A stretch of 64,000 nucleotides of DNA from assembly GCF_025966695.1 (NCBI RefSeq), contig NZ_JAOEIY010000003.1:310001-374000 (forward strand). Reading direction: 5' to 3'. The notes under the pieces were generated by a model. It made no database searches, had not been told where the DNA came from, and was given only the letters and a program-made list of their open reading frames with translations. Position 1 is the stretch's first letter. Each line of letters starts with the position of its first letter. Origin of the DNA: Stutzerimonas sp. S1 (GTDB taxonomy: Bacteria; Pseudomonadota; Gammaproteobacteria; Pseudomonadales; Pseudomonadaceae). Below, piece by piece: positions 17,449-25,433 of the stretch. The position numbers were made by a program, and so were the translations under genes.

Positions 17449-18089
17449 CAACGGCTTCGCAGCAGAGCCTTCAGTTCGTCCCACGTCATTACCTCGCATC
17501 CAAGGCTTCGCCCGGCATCGATGGCGCTCCTAGTGGGATTTCCGTTGGGGTTGATGTGCCAGGCAACATCGATGCGACCGAATCGTTCCCAGAGGGTGCG
17601 AACGGCATTGGCTGTTGGCTCGTACTCCATGATCATGCCTACCCTAAAGGTATTCCCACTGGCGAGTGTCATCGTGAAGACGCGATCAAACTCTCTATCG
17701 ATGTGCGTAATTTCTCTCATTTGGCTGATGAGCCGATACGAGAAGAAATAGTCTTTATGGGAGGCAGCTCTGACGCTGTCCTCGTGAATGGCAGTGCTTA
17801 GGGTGCCCGAGCTTCCCCATCCTATTCCGTTGGTTTCTAGGTAGCTGATCGCACCGCCTTCCCACACGCAGTTCTTTCGATATCCACAGAGGAAATCCAT
17901 GTTGGGAAAATCTGTGTGGTACTGCATCGCCAGTGCGGCTGTGATCGTGTAGGCGGCTGAGATAACCGCAACTACGTCGGGCTGCTCTTGGATCGTAATC
18001 CGGATGGCGTCCCCGCGGACTTGCTCTGCGGACGCAACCTTCCGATTTTGCCGGATGTATTCCAAGGCGTAGTTCACTTGCCAGCTCAT
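17448..18089 (-). CDS. Unrecognised middle protein of the HNH-nucleotidyltransferase operon
   Basis: 213 residues from the ATG at 18089, which overlaps the HNH gene's stop by 4 nt (ATGA); a longer frame to 18146 would overlap more and is not preferred. The sequence starts MSWQVNYALEYIRQNRKVAS and has a hydrophobic stretch DVVAVISAAYTITAALAMQY, a Cys/aromatic region (MDFLCGYRKNCVWEGGAISY) and a regular C-terminal part ending VMTWDELKALLRSR. No domain is recognised and no signal peptide is seen. Tight overlap on both sides means its stoichiometry is tied to the nuclease and the nucleotidyltransferase. Confidence 0.65.
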   Translation of the reverse strand: MSWQVNYALEYIRQNRKVASAEQVRGDAIRITIQEQPDVVAVISAAYTITAALAMQYHTDFPNMDFLCGYRKNCVWEGGAISYLETNGIGWGSSGTLSTAIHEDSVRAASHKDYFFSYRLISQMREITHIDREFDRVFTMTLASGNTFRVGMIMEYEPTANAVRTLWERFGRIDVAWHINPNGNPTRSAIDAGRSLGCEVMTWDELKALLRSR

Positions 18090-18778
18090 GCGAAGATTCC
18101 GTCCATTTCTGCGGGATACCGAATAGCGCCACCGAAGACACCGCACACATGACGCTCTGAAAGGCCTCGAACATGCTCCTGGTATCGAGCGAATGTGTGC
18201 TTCTCGGCATCCGTCATGTGGTTCAGATTTGCCTTGATGATGGCTTGAATGCGGAAATGGTTAGGAAGAATGACATTTCGCATCCTCTGTCCCCACGTCA
18301 CAGCAGTTTCAGATTCAGGATCGTATTCAAAGCTGGAGCCATCGACGGGGGCAAATTCTTCCCAAATGGCCTTGTTTTCGGCCATGGCGGCAGTGACGGC
18401 TACCCTAACTTGGCCTCTTTCGTCGTAGGCACGAATTCCTTGCTTAAGTGCCAGGGCGACCAGGTGATTGCTTTTCCAATCTAGTAGGGTAGCCCTACTG
18501 TATCCGTCAGGATCCTTGTCGATAACCGTATGACAGGTCGGACACAGCAAGATCAGGTTTTCAAAGGAGTCAGCCTCAAAAGCTCCGGTGGGCCTGTCTT
18601 CGTGGCGCGGGCCAGTTTCTCCATGCGGAATCACATGTGCCATCTCGGCTATATGCTTGTCTCCGCCCATTGCGTTGGGGAAAAGAGGCTGGAGGCAGTC
18701 GGGGTGCTGGCAGTAGCCTGCCGCCTCCGAGAAGAGTCGTAGCTTCGTTTCTTTTGGAATATTTTTTCGATCAGCCAT
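18086..18778 (-). CDS. HNH endonuclease, first gene of a three-gene operon
   Basis: 230 residues. An HNH domain lies at about 20-95: zinc-binding C23 and C28 (GYCQHPDCLQP), AEMAHVIPHG with H48, then SFENLILLCPTCHTVID with N74, C79, C82 and H83. Residues 95-230 form a separate helical tail (WKSNHLVALALKQGIRAYDE; ADAEKHTFARYQEHVRGLSERH) that might bind the partner proteins. Its stop overlaps the next start (ATGA). HNH nucleases next to a nucleotidyltransferase suggest defence, but this is not a standard CBASS layout: the nucleotidyltransferase is minimal and no SAVED or ATPase gene is present. Confidence 0.8.
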   Translation of the reverse strand: MADRKNIPKETKLRLFSEAAGYCQHPDCLQPLFPNAMGGDKHIAEMAHVIPHGETGPRHEDRPTGAFEADSFENLILLCPTCHTVIDKDPDGYSRATLLDWKSNHLVALALKQGIRAYDERGQVRVAVTAAMAENKAIWEEFAPVDGSSFEYDPESETAVTWGQRMRNVILPNHFRIQAIIKANLNHMTDAEKHTFARYQEHVRGLSERHVCGVFGGAIRYPAEMDGIFA

Positions 18779-18861
18779 GGTGCGCAGGTACTCAGATGCG
18801 GCTAGAGATGAAGTAAATGAGCGGCCTCAACGATTCGTCGCCTGACCTGGCATAGGCAGCT

Positions 18862-19170
18862 TTAGTCTTCATCTGCATCGTCGGAATTAGTACCGGTGTA
18901 GCGGAAATCATCGCGCGTAAGGAGATAAGCTGCTGGCTTGGCAACGCCATGATCAGCACGGACCAAAGTGGCGGAGATGTGGATGTAGTCAACCCCCTCG
19001 ATGTAGTCATTCCACTGGGCGAAAATCTCATCTCGGATGAATGGCTTTGTGATTCGTCCCCCATCCTTTCCAAATAGATGAAGGATCTTCCATGCCGGAA
19101 CTAGTGTCATTCCGGTGTGGTACAACTCGGCAAAATGCAGCTCGAAAATGCATTTTTCAGTCCTGTTCAT
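18862..19170 (-). CDS. Hypothetical protein, 102 aa
   Basis: Starts MNRTEKCIFELHFAELYHTG and continues with a natural-looking mix (VPAWKILHLFGKDGGRITKP; EGVDYIHISATLVRADHGVA), ending in an acidic tail NSDDADED. No ribosome site is clear and no family is recognised. It lies 83 bp upstream of the HNH gene on the same strand, so it may be an upstream member or regulator of that operon. Confidence 0.5.
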   Translation of the reverse strand: MNRTEKCIFELHFAELYHTGMTLVPAWKILHLFGKDGGRITKPFIRDEIFAQWNDYIEGVDYIHISATLVRADHGVAKPAAYLLTRDDFRYTGTNSDDADED

Positions 19171-19289
19171 GGCAAAACCCCAAGCGTAGGTTGTTAGGTA
19201 AATATAGTGTTGTTAGAGGAATATAACAACGCAGTTTTACCGGCAACCCGCTGTAAGCGTCATCGTGCATCTCTGGCCGCCAGCTTCCT

Positions 19290-19409
19290 CTGGCGGATGA
19301 TCGCGACACTCCAAGCGCGTCTAGGAAAACTGAGGGGATTCACAAAGTGCTTTCGAAGGCCACGAATGCAAAGGACAAGCTCGATCTGTTCTACAGCAAG
19401 TATCTGTAG
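19290..19409 (+). pseudogene. C-terminal gene fragment
   Basis: An open stretch without a start reads LADDRDTPSASRKTEGIHKV and then LSKATNAKDKLDLFYSKYL before a stop at 19407. The lysine-rich, protein-like tail suggests the surviving end of a gene whose front was lost. Its family is not recognised. Confidence 0.3.
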
Positions 19410-19447
19410 AGGCGAGCCCTGACGGCAGATCAGCGACGTCCGCTTTT

Positions 19448-19613
19448 GGCCCAGGTTGTGTAAAAACGTTTCTGCCTGGATGCGGCCAGCTGAACTGACC
19501 CCAAAATCGCGTCGCTACGAAAAATCCAGGTCTGCTGAACAGCCAAGCTCCGTCAGATTTTACGTAGGGACCCAGACTTCAAAACGGGAATGCGTTTTCA
19601 CACAGCCTGGGCC
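19448..19613. mobile_element. 166-bp element with 21-bp imperfect terminal inverted repeats
   Basis: GGCCCAGGTTGTGTAAAAACG (19448-19468) pairs with the complement of 19593-19613, with two mismatches. There is no open frame inside. Ends of the type GGnTGTGTrAAAACG occur in DDE insertion sequences, so this is a non-autonomous or deleted element. A related single end occurs at 13696-13711. It differs in sequence from the element at 16930. Confidence 0.65.
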
Positions 19614-20203
19614 GATTCCTGCCGATCATGAGTGATAGTCAAAAGATTAGTCGATCGCTCTTTGGTCAAACGCTTTGAGCCACGCCCGGGCTTGCTGCGA
19701 CAGGGTACGTGTGAGCACCATCTCCGACGCCGACGGCTCATGGTTTTGGAACGCGAAGGATGGGCCACGAACAAGCCGCTCGGCTTCGCTAAAGCACGTC
19801 CAGCCCATGCCTCAGGTCCGTTTGCAGCAGGCTGTGTCAGGGACGTTCTCGCGGTCGTCGGGGTGTTGACCTTGCCAGCATCAAGGAGCAGGCCGGTGAA
19901 GCCGTCACGCGGGAAGACCGAATCGGCCCATCTCCTTTTGGGGAAAGTTCGCCCCGCTGCGTCCTTGGCTCGTCGTGAATCCTGACGGTGGTACGGCTGT
20001 GCCTCGGGCTTCATGGCAGCAACCGTTCGGCGCAAACAATTTCCCCTCCGCTGTGCGGATTCCTCACCCACAAATTCTGTGCGCCTCTCGGTCCTCCACG
20101 TTGTTGCGGCCGCTGTGCGGTGCGGCCAGCCCGACCTCCGTCTGCCGGTTCACAACAAGGACGCGATGGGCGCGACCTTGGTACCCCGAAAGGAGAAATC
20201 ACC
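19614..20203 (+). other. Non-coding leader upstream of the DUF736 gene
   Basis: About 590 bp without a supportable gene; open frames over it have no ribosome site or protein-like content. It resembles the long leaders before the radC and DUF932 genes in length and placement. AGGAG at 20191-20195 serves the next gene. Confidence 0.4.
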
Positions 20204-20515
20204 ATGGCCAACATCGGCACTTTCACCGCACAGAACGACGGCTTCACCGGCACTGTTCGCACCCTGACGCTCAACGTCAAGGTCAAGTTCGTTCCCAACG
20301 ACAGGAGCAGCGAAAACGCCCCCGACTATCGCATCCAGACGGCCGGTGGCTACGACATCGGCGCGGCATGGGAGAAAGTCAGCCAGGCCGATCGGGCATA
20401 CCTGTCCGTGACCCTGGAAGATCCTTCGTTTCCGGCAACGATCTACGCCCGTCTGATAGAAGACGAGAACGGTACGCACAACTTGATCTGGTCGCGCAGC
20501 AAGTCGGTAGCCTGA
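20204..20515 (+). CDS. DUF736 domain protein
   Basis: 103 residues with AGGAG 8 nt before the ATG. MANIGTFTAQNDGFTGTVRT, then ENAPDYRIQT, IGAAWEKVSQADRAYLSVTL and DPSFPATIYARL are the standard DUF736 landmarks. The family is small, cytoplasmic and almost confined to plasmids and ICEs. No activity is established; single-strand-DNA or leading-region roles have been guessed. It opens the maintenance block and is closed by a GC hairpin. Confidence 0.9.
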   Translation: MANIGTFTAQNDGFTGTVRTLTLNVKVKFVPNDRSSENAPDYRIQTAGGYDIGAAWEKVSQADRAYLSVTLEDPSFPATIYARLIEDENGTHNLIWSRSKSVA

Positions 20516-20525
20516 CCACCTCATC

Positions 20526-20547
20526 GCCCCGCCCGTTGTGGCGGGGC
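20526..20547 (+). terminator. GC-rich hairpin after the DUF736 gene
   Basis: GCCCCGCC (20526-20533) pairs with GGCGGGGC (20540-20547) around CGTTGT. There is no T tract, so termination would rely on the strength of the stem; a transcript-stabilising role is also possible. Confidence 0.55.
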
Positions 20548-21196
20548 ACTGTTACGGAACTACAGCCGAACGTGCCGGCGTCGTGAACAATGCTATCCAG
20601 CGCGGCAATACGTTCCAGAGCTCGGCCACGCCGGCGTACTCGATTCTGGCCGCTTTTTAGCTGGCTCTGCTCAGGCCTCGCTCGATCGGTCGCGCCTGAA
20701 TGGGGGGAAATCGTTTTATTGCAATGACGTTTTCGTGCTTTTTCAGAAAGTATCGGTGGCCGTTTCGGGCAGAAACGTCAAAGCGCTTTTTACATCTTTA
20801 CAGAAACATGCAAAGCCGGGTTTCCGCTTTTGCTCTTTTACGGTTTCGTCCGTAGGCGGGTTCGTTCATTTGGAGCGATGCACAAACCCGTATCGGCAGC
20901 TCGGCGGTTTCGTGCACAAACCCATCCCTCCAAAAGCGTAATTGTGACTAACCGTAAGCGGTCAGACCGCCAGTGTCTGAATCGGTGTTTCTGTCTTCTA
21001 CGGACGTAAGCCTGACCTATCGGGTCATCATCGTTTAACCCCCAAGCGATGCAGGATGGCTCAGCACTGCACGTCCTTGAGTCGCGTCGCGAACAGATGG
21101 CTCGGCTGGCGCTCCGGCGTTATCGGCTTCGCATAGCGGCCGTCGTTTTTCCGTTGCGAGCCAGGGGCGGCTATCTCGAAGCAGGGAGGTTGGCCG
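20548..21196. other. Gene-free, repeat-bearing stretch upstream of the replication module
   Basis: About 650 bp with no gene. It is locally AT-richer than its surroundings and carries TGCACAAACCC twice (20879-20889, 20913-20923; 34 bp apart), a CGTTTC/GAAACG hairpin near 20,761, and the palindrome GCGGTCAGACCGC at 20958-20970. It precedes the DUF2285-HTH-RepA genes, so it is a candidate origin or control region. Confidence 0.4.
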
Positions 21197-22015
21197 ATGG
21201 CTCATCGCAACGCCGAGCAGAAGTGTCCCACCGCGGCCTATCTCTACCTTCTGCACCTCGATGAGCATGCTCTTGCCTGGGAGTACCTGCGCAGAAACCC
21301 GGAGTACCGGCGTGACTGGCAAGACTGCGTGCGCCGGGCTGCGACCGCGCACCGCTGGGGTTTGCGTGTGCTGGAAGATCCGGGGTTGGACGCCCGCGAC
21401 GCGCATCCGCTCTGGCTTGTCGACCATCCAAGGCTGGTCCAGCTCCACCCCGACGTTTATTCCACACCCGACGCGGCAGCATTTAATTTCTGGCGCATTC
21501 CGGGCCGCAAGGGCCTAGTCCATGACGGTCTATGTCTGCGCGTGGCCACCAGTATTTCCGGCTGCCGGATCAGGCTGGCAATGGCGCCTGGCCTGAAAGA
21601 TGGCGACGCGTTCGTTGTCGCCATGCGCCCAGGCCGCCTACCAGGGGCTCGTGCGCGCGTCATGACTGAAGCGCTGAACGAACTGGCCGCTGGATCCCAT
21701 ACCACGCCACTCGCACAGACTTTTTCTAGGCCGAGCGCCACCGCCTTGCTTGAACTGCACACTTTGCAAGCGCTGGATGCCAGCCTGGCGGGTGCCTCTC
21801 TACGGGAGGTCGCCTTGTGCCTCTTTGGTTCCGCGGCGGTAACACAGGGCTGGCATGCCGACGCGAGTCTGCGATCGAAGGTTCGCCGCTTGGTCCGGCG
21901 AGGCCGAAGGTTAATGCTCGATGATTATCGGCGTCTGGCACGGCTCGACCTGCAGGGGAGGGCCGTTCCGAGCCATCACCAAAACGACCCTGAGCAGGGG
22001 AGCCCAGCTGTCTGA
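21197..22015 (+). CDS. DUF2285 domain protein of the ICE maintenance module
   Basis: 272 residues; GGGAGG precedes the ATG. The N-terminal part (AWEYLRRNPEYRRDWQDCVR, WGLRVLEDPGLDARDAHPLW) is the short transcription-regulator-like domain often fused to DUF2285. The C-terminal part (LQALDASLAGASLREVALCLFG; WHADASLRSKVRRLVRRGRR) is DUF2285, which is helical and basic. These proteins are conserved beside RepA/ParA in Tn4371-like elements and probably bind DNA, but their role is not established. Confidence 0.85.
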   Translation: MAHRNAEQKCPTAAYLYLLHLDEHALAWEYLRRNPEYRRDWQDCVRRAATAHRWGLRVLEDPGLDARDAHPLWLVDHPRLVQLHPDVYSTPDAAAFNFWRIPGRKGLVHDGLCLRVATSISGCRIRLAMAPGLKDGDAFVVAMRPGRLPGARARVMTEALNELAAGSHTTPLAQTFSRPSATALLELHTLQALDASLAGASLREVALCLFGSAAVTQGWHADASLRSKVRRLVRRGRRLMLDDYRRLARLDLQGRAVPSHHQNDPEQGSPAV

Positions 22016-22076
22016 GACTGGCTCCATCCGGCTGCACTGGTGCGGCCGACTGTCCTGAATGCTGGAGGTTTACCTT

Positions 22077-22370
22077 ATGCGACCTGCTCCTGTGCAGCGT
22101 GCTGCTGCGCCCGGCACATCGATGCAACTTGCTGCTGTCCAGCCGCAGCGCTACCTCACGAACGAAGAGGCGGCCACCTACCTTCGCCTGTCGCCACGTA
22201 CGCTGGAAAAGCAACGTGTGATCGGCGGTGGCCCGCGCTTTCGCAAGTTCGGTCGCCGTGTCATGTATGCCATCGTCGACCTCGATGCCTGGGCCGACCA
22301 GCACAGTTTCGAGGCCACCTCCGATCCTGAATATGCCGAGCAGCACTCGGCTGACAGCCGTGCGCGTTGA
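22077..22370 (+). CDS. Helix-turn-helix protein upstream of repA
   Basis: 97 residues from the ATG at 22077, preceded by GGAGG at 22064-22068; an upstream in-frame ATG at 22059 has no such site. YLTNEEAATYLRLSPRTLEKQ followed by GPRFRKFGRRVMYAIVDLDAW is a MerR/excisionase-type winged helix. In this family of elements such a protein regularly precedes RepA and is thought to regulate the maintenance genes. RepA starts 11 nt after its stop. Confidence 0.85.
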   Translation: MRPAPVQRAAAPGTSMQLAAVQPQRYLTNEEAATYLRLSPRTLEKQRVIGGGPRFRKFGRRVMYAIVDLDAWADQHSFEATSDPEYAEQHSADSRAR

Positions 22371-22381
22371 CTGGCGGCCGT

Positions 22382-23215
22382 ATGGCCAGCTCGGAGCACG
22401 AGCGTGCCCAGCTCGACCTGTTCCGCGCGCTGCCAGGCGACATGGCGCCGCGCGACAGCCAGGACTTGATGGCACATCCGTTCTTCTCGTTATCCAAGTC
22501 GCGGCGTACGACGCCAATCGACTTCCGCACGGCTGGCGTCACGGTCCGCGTGGAGGGCACTCAGGAATATGGCATTGCGACAATCTGGGATGCCGACATC
22601 CTGATCTGGGCGGCCAGCCAGATCGTGGCGGCTCGCGATGCCGGCATCGCTCCGTCACGGCTGATGCGCGCGACGCCCTACGAGATCTTGCGCTTCATCG
22701 GGCGCGGTGTGTCGCTGCGCGACTATCAGCGCTTAAAGGCGGCTTTGGATCGCCTGCAGTCGACCACGGTGGCCACGTCTATTCGCGAGACGACCGGGCG
22801 GCGGCTGCATCGTTTTTCCTGGATCAACGAGTGGAAGGAACTGGCCGACGCTCGAGGTACGCCGTTGGGCATCGAACTGATCCTGCCGGACTGGTTCTTC
22901 GCGGGTGTGTTAGATGCAGCGTTGGTGTTGACCATCGACCCCGCCTACTTCCGGCTCACCGGAGGGATCGAACGTTGGCTATATCGCTTGGTTCGCAAGC
23001 ACGGCGGCAAGCAGCCCGATGGTTGGCAGTTCGATTTCAGGCATCTGCATCGCAAGTCAGGAAGTACCGCGAGGCCCTACGACTTCGCTTGCGATTTGCG
23101 TGCCCTGGTGGCGCGGCAGTCGTTGCCGGGCTATGTGCTGGGCATCGAGCAGATCCCGGAGAGCAGAACCGAACTGCTTACGTTCCGGCCCGTGCCGTCT
23201 ACGGCACGGGGATAG
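22382..23215 (+). CDS. repA: Replication initiator protein A (RPA family)
   Basis: 277 residues from the ATG at 22382; a TTG five codons earlier would overlap the previous stop. Characteristic blocks are DLMAHPFFSLSKSRRTTPID, EYGIATIWDADILIWAASQI, LRDYQRLKAALDRLQSTTV and WINEWKEL, typical of the RPA initiator domain shared by broad-host plasmids and Tn4371-like ICEs. It would bind origin repeats and permit replication of the excised circle. Three 18-bp iterons lie just after it. The neighbouring parA supports a plasmid-like maintenance phase. Confidence 0.92.
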   Translation: MASSEHERAQLDLFRALPGDMAPRDSQDLMAHPFFSLSKSRRTTPIDFRTAGVTVRVEGTQEYGIATIWDADILIWAASQIVAARDAGIAPSRLMRATPYEILRFIGRGVSLRDYQRLKAALDRLQSTTVATSIRETTGRRLHRFSWINEWKELADARGTPLGIELILPDWFFAGVLDAALVLTIDPAYFRLTGGIERWLYRLVRKHGGKQPDGWQFDFRHLHRKSGSTARPYDFACDLRALVARQSLPGYVLGIEQIPESRTELLTFRPVPSTARG

Positions 23216-23240
23216 TCGCGGTACAACCTGTGGACGGGCT

Positions 23241-23305
23241 CGTGCTATCAGGCGTGTCGGGTATCGTGCTATCGGGCGTGTCCCTATCGTGCTATCAGGC
23301 GTGTC
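23241..23305 (+). repeat. Three iterons between repA and parA
   Basis: CGTGCTATCRGGCGTGTC occurs at 23241-23258, 23265-23282 and 23288-23305 (R is A, G, A). The period is 24 then 23 bp, about two helical turns, so proteins would bind the same face. Three nearby TAACTT words (23,348-23,374) add an AT-rich segment. They may be RepA origin sites or a ParA/ParB centromere. They are too few and too close to be CRISPR. Confidence 0.8.
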
Positions 23306-23456
23306 AAATCCGCTGTAGGCCAGGGCTGGTGCGGTCTCCAGCGTCCCTTAACTTCTCTAACTTAAAAGCTCTAACTTTTTATAGGCGCCTCCCGTTTCGG
23401 TGGACAACCGAAAGATGGCACGCGCTGGCCCGTTCCTGGGTGAGGAGGGCCAGGCC

Positions 23457-24095
23457 ATGATCGTTGCGCTGCTCAATCAGAAAGGAGGGGTCGGCAAGAC
23501 CACCTTAGCGACACATATCGCAGGTGAACTCGCATTGCGCGGTCAGCATGTCGTCCTTTTAGACGCCGACCCGCAGGGTTCAGCGCTGGACTGGGCGCAA
23601 CGGCGCGCGCAACAGGGCCTGCCCGAGCTGTTCAGTGCCGTGGGACTAGCCCGTGAAACGCTGCACCAGGAAGCGCCTGAGCTGGCCCGTCGCGCTGATC
23701 ACGTCGTAATTGATGGACCACCCCGGATCGCGGCGCTTGCACGCTCTGCTCTGCTGGCCGCTGACCGCGTCATCATCCCTGTACAACCCAGCCCGTATGA
23801 CCTGTGGGCCAGCGACGAAATGGTCGCACTGATCCGCGAGGCGCAGCTTTTTCGCCCTGAGCTGGCGGCAGCGTTTGTCATCAACCGGCGCATCAGCACC
23901 ACCATCATCGGCCGTGAAGCGCGTCAGGCGCTGGCGGAGCAGCCTATACCGGCGCTACGTGCTGAGGTTCGCCAGCGCATTGTCTTCGCCGACAGTGTGG
24001 CGTCGGGCCGTCTTGCCTGCGAGACGGCACCCGACAGCGCCGCCGCGCGCGAAATCACTGCCCTGGTGGACGAGCTGCTGGGGTGGTCGGCATGA
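23457..24095 (+). CDS. parA: ParA-family partition ATPase
   Basis: 212 residues from the ATG at 23457 (GAGGAGGG upstream; the longer frame from 23400 overlaps control sequence). The deviant Walker A KGGVGKTT (9-16) and LLDADPQGSALDW are classic ParA, without the N-terminal HTH of type Ia proteins. It would position or segregate the replicating circular ICE together with the small DNA-binding protein encoded next, whose start overlaps its stop (ATGA). Confidence 0.93.
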   Translation: MIVALLNQKGGVGKTTLATHIAGELALRGQHVVLLDADPQGSALDWAQRRAQQGLPELFSAVGLARETLHQEAPELARRADHVVIDGPPRIAALARSALLAADRVIIPVQPSPYDLWASDEMVALIREAQLFRPELAAAFVINRRISTTIIGREARQALAEQPIPALRAEVRQRIVFADSVASGRLACETAPDSAAAREITALVDELLGWSA

Positions 24096-24343
24096 CCCGA
24101 GTTGGCGACAAACGCACGCCCATCGGCGTGCGTCCTCACGCGGACCCGCATGCCGAAGCCTGGGTTCGTCAGAGGGACGCCAACGTCGTGCACAGGCGCG
24201 ACCTCTACAGCGCGCGCCTGACCCTCGACATCACCCCGGCGTTGCGCGCCCGGATCAAGGTATCGGCATTCACCCAAGGCATGACGGTGGCCGAGTTGCT
24301 GCGGGGGCTCTTGGAGCGCGAATTTCCGGAGAAAACAGGATGA
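24092..24343 (+). CDS. Ribbon-helix-helix partner of ParA
   Basis: 83 residues, starting within the parA stop (ATGA overlap). The C-terminal part LTLDITPALRARIKVSAFTQ then MTVAELLRGLLEREFPEKTG fits a ribbon-helix-helix DNA-binding fold; the N terminus is basic. In type Ib partition systems a small RHH protein replaces ParB and binds the centromere. The 23241-23305 iterons are candidate targets. Confidence 0.75.
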   Translation: MTRVGDKRTPIGVRPHADPHAEAWVRQRDANVVHRRDLYSARLTLDITPALRARIKVSAFTQGMTVAELLRGLLEREFPEKTG

Positions 24344-24873
24344 CTGTACAAACAATTACTGCCACGCCGGCGACGAACTCCGTTGTTGCCATGCGTTTCG
24401 GCGAGACTGACGCGACGTCGCTGACGCGCGTGTCGCTCATTCACGTGCCGCTGCGCGTCCAGGTCTACCTGCGCTTCGGTGATCCGGTGCGTATTACCCG
24501 CCTGGATCCTATGAGGCGTATAGCCGTGTTCCTGCCCGGCGCCATCTTCTGCCGCGTTCGCTGGCAAGCCAACGAGTACGGCACGGTCAGCTGGCAACTG
24601 ACGGTGATGCAGGGATGCACGCAACGGGACGCGGTGCAGCGTATTGCCGGCGTGGTGCCTGGGGCTCGGTTGCTGCTGCACGCCATCGGCAAGCCGGCAG
24701 TGCGCATGGTGCTGCCGCTGATTGATGCCATCGAGGCGCAGGGCATCGATCCGACAACGGTGTCACCAGCGTATTGGCGCATGCTGAATAACCGGCTCGC
24801 CGCACGCCTGGCCATGCCCGTCTACACCGCCGAGCGTCACTCCGCCTGGCTGACGAGGCGGGGGCTGCAGTGA
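24340..24873 (+). CDS. DUF2840 domain protein
   Basis: 177 residues, start overlapping the previous stop (ATGA). VPLRVQVYLRFGDPVRITRL, FCRVRWQANEYGTVSWQL and GVVPGARLLLHAIGKPAVRM are typical of DUF2840, conserved between ParA and TraF in Tn4371-like ICEs. The function is unknown; constant placement before the TraF peptidase suggests a role in transfer or maturation. Confidence 0.85.
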   Translation: MTVQTITATPATNSVVAMRFGETDATSLTRVSLIHVPLRVQVYLRFGDPVRITRLDPMRRIAVFLPGAIFCRVRWQANEYGTVSWQLTVMQGCTQRDAVQRIAGVVPGARLLLHAIGKPAVRMVLPLIDAIEAQGIDPTTVSPAYWRMLNNRLAARLAMPVYTAERHSAWLTRRGLQ

Positions 24874-25433
24874 TGAGCATTGCCGACCTGTATCAATCGT
24901 CACGAGGCCGTGGTCGCCTTGTGGTCGCAGCGCTTAGCGCCTGTGGGCTAGCGGCACTGGCGTGGTCGGCCTTCATGCGCCCCGATGCCCGGTTCGTCTA
25001 CAACGCTTCGGACAGCGTGCCGGTTGGCTGGTATCGAATCGATCCAGCAGGACGGCAGGCTAACGCGTGGCCTGTTGGCCGCATCGTGCTGATTCGCCTC
25101 CCGGACGCCGCCGCCACGCTTGCAGCGCAGCGCGGCTACCTGCCGACAGACGTCCCTTTGCTCAAGCGCGTGGCCGCAGTGGCAGGACAGCACGTGTGCA
25201 TCGCTGACCGCACCGTGCACATCGACAACGCTGCCGTGGCTGTAGCGCTGCATACAGACAGGGTGGGTCGGCGCCTGCAGGCTTGGTCGGGATGCCGGCG
25301 GCTTCGACCCGGTGAGCTGTTTCTGCTGAGTCCGACCAACCCGGCGTCGTTCGATAGTCGCTATTTCGGACCCGTTGATACCTCCGCCGTGCTCGGTATT
25401 GCGCATTCGCTTGGGCTGGGGTCGGAACAATGA
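24873..25433 (+). CDS. traF: Conjugal transfer signal peptidase
   Basis: 186 residues; the ATG at 24873 shares one base with the previous stop. An N-terminal membrane segment (LVVAALSACGLAALAWSAFM) is followed by YNASDSVPVGWYRID, with the S26 nucleophile serine in the SVPVG motif, and VPLLKRVAAVAGQHV with the general-base lysine. RP4 TraF processes and cyclises the TrbC pilin; the trbC gene is present at 31927, so the same role is likely. Confidence 0.9.
   Translation: MSIADLYQSSRGRGRLVVAALSACGLAALAWSAFMRPDARFVYNASDSVPVGWYRIDPAGRQANAWPVGRIVLIRLPDAAATLAAQRGYLPTDVPLLKRVAAVAGQHVCIADRTVHIDNAAVAVALHTDRVGRRLQAWSGCRRLRPGELFLLSPTNPASFDSRYFGPVDTSAVLGIAHSLGLGSEQ

Noticed and set aside
19598..20203. 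Several ORFs in the DUF736 leader
   Set aside because: Frames on both strands overlap each other, lack start signals and have shadow-like Arg/Pro/Ser content.
23241..23305. CRISPR array
   Set aside because: Only three 18-bp repeats with 5-6 bp spacers; phased iterons fit better.
22228..23460. 410-codon frame overlapping repA
   Set aside because: RepA in another frame has a full family signature; this frame spans control repeats and several genes.
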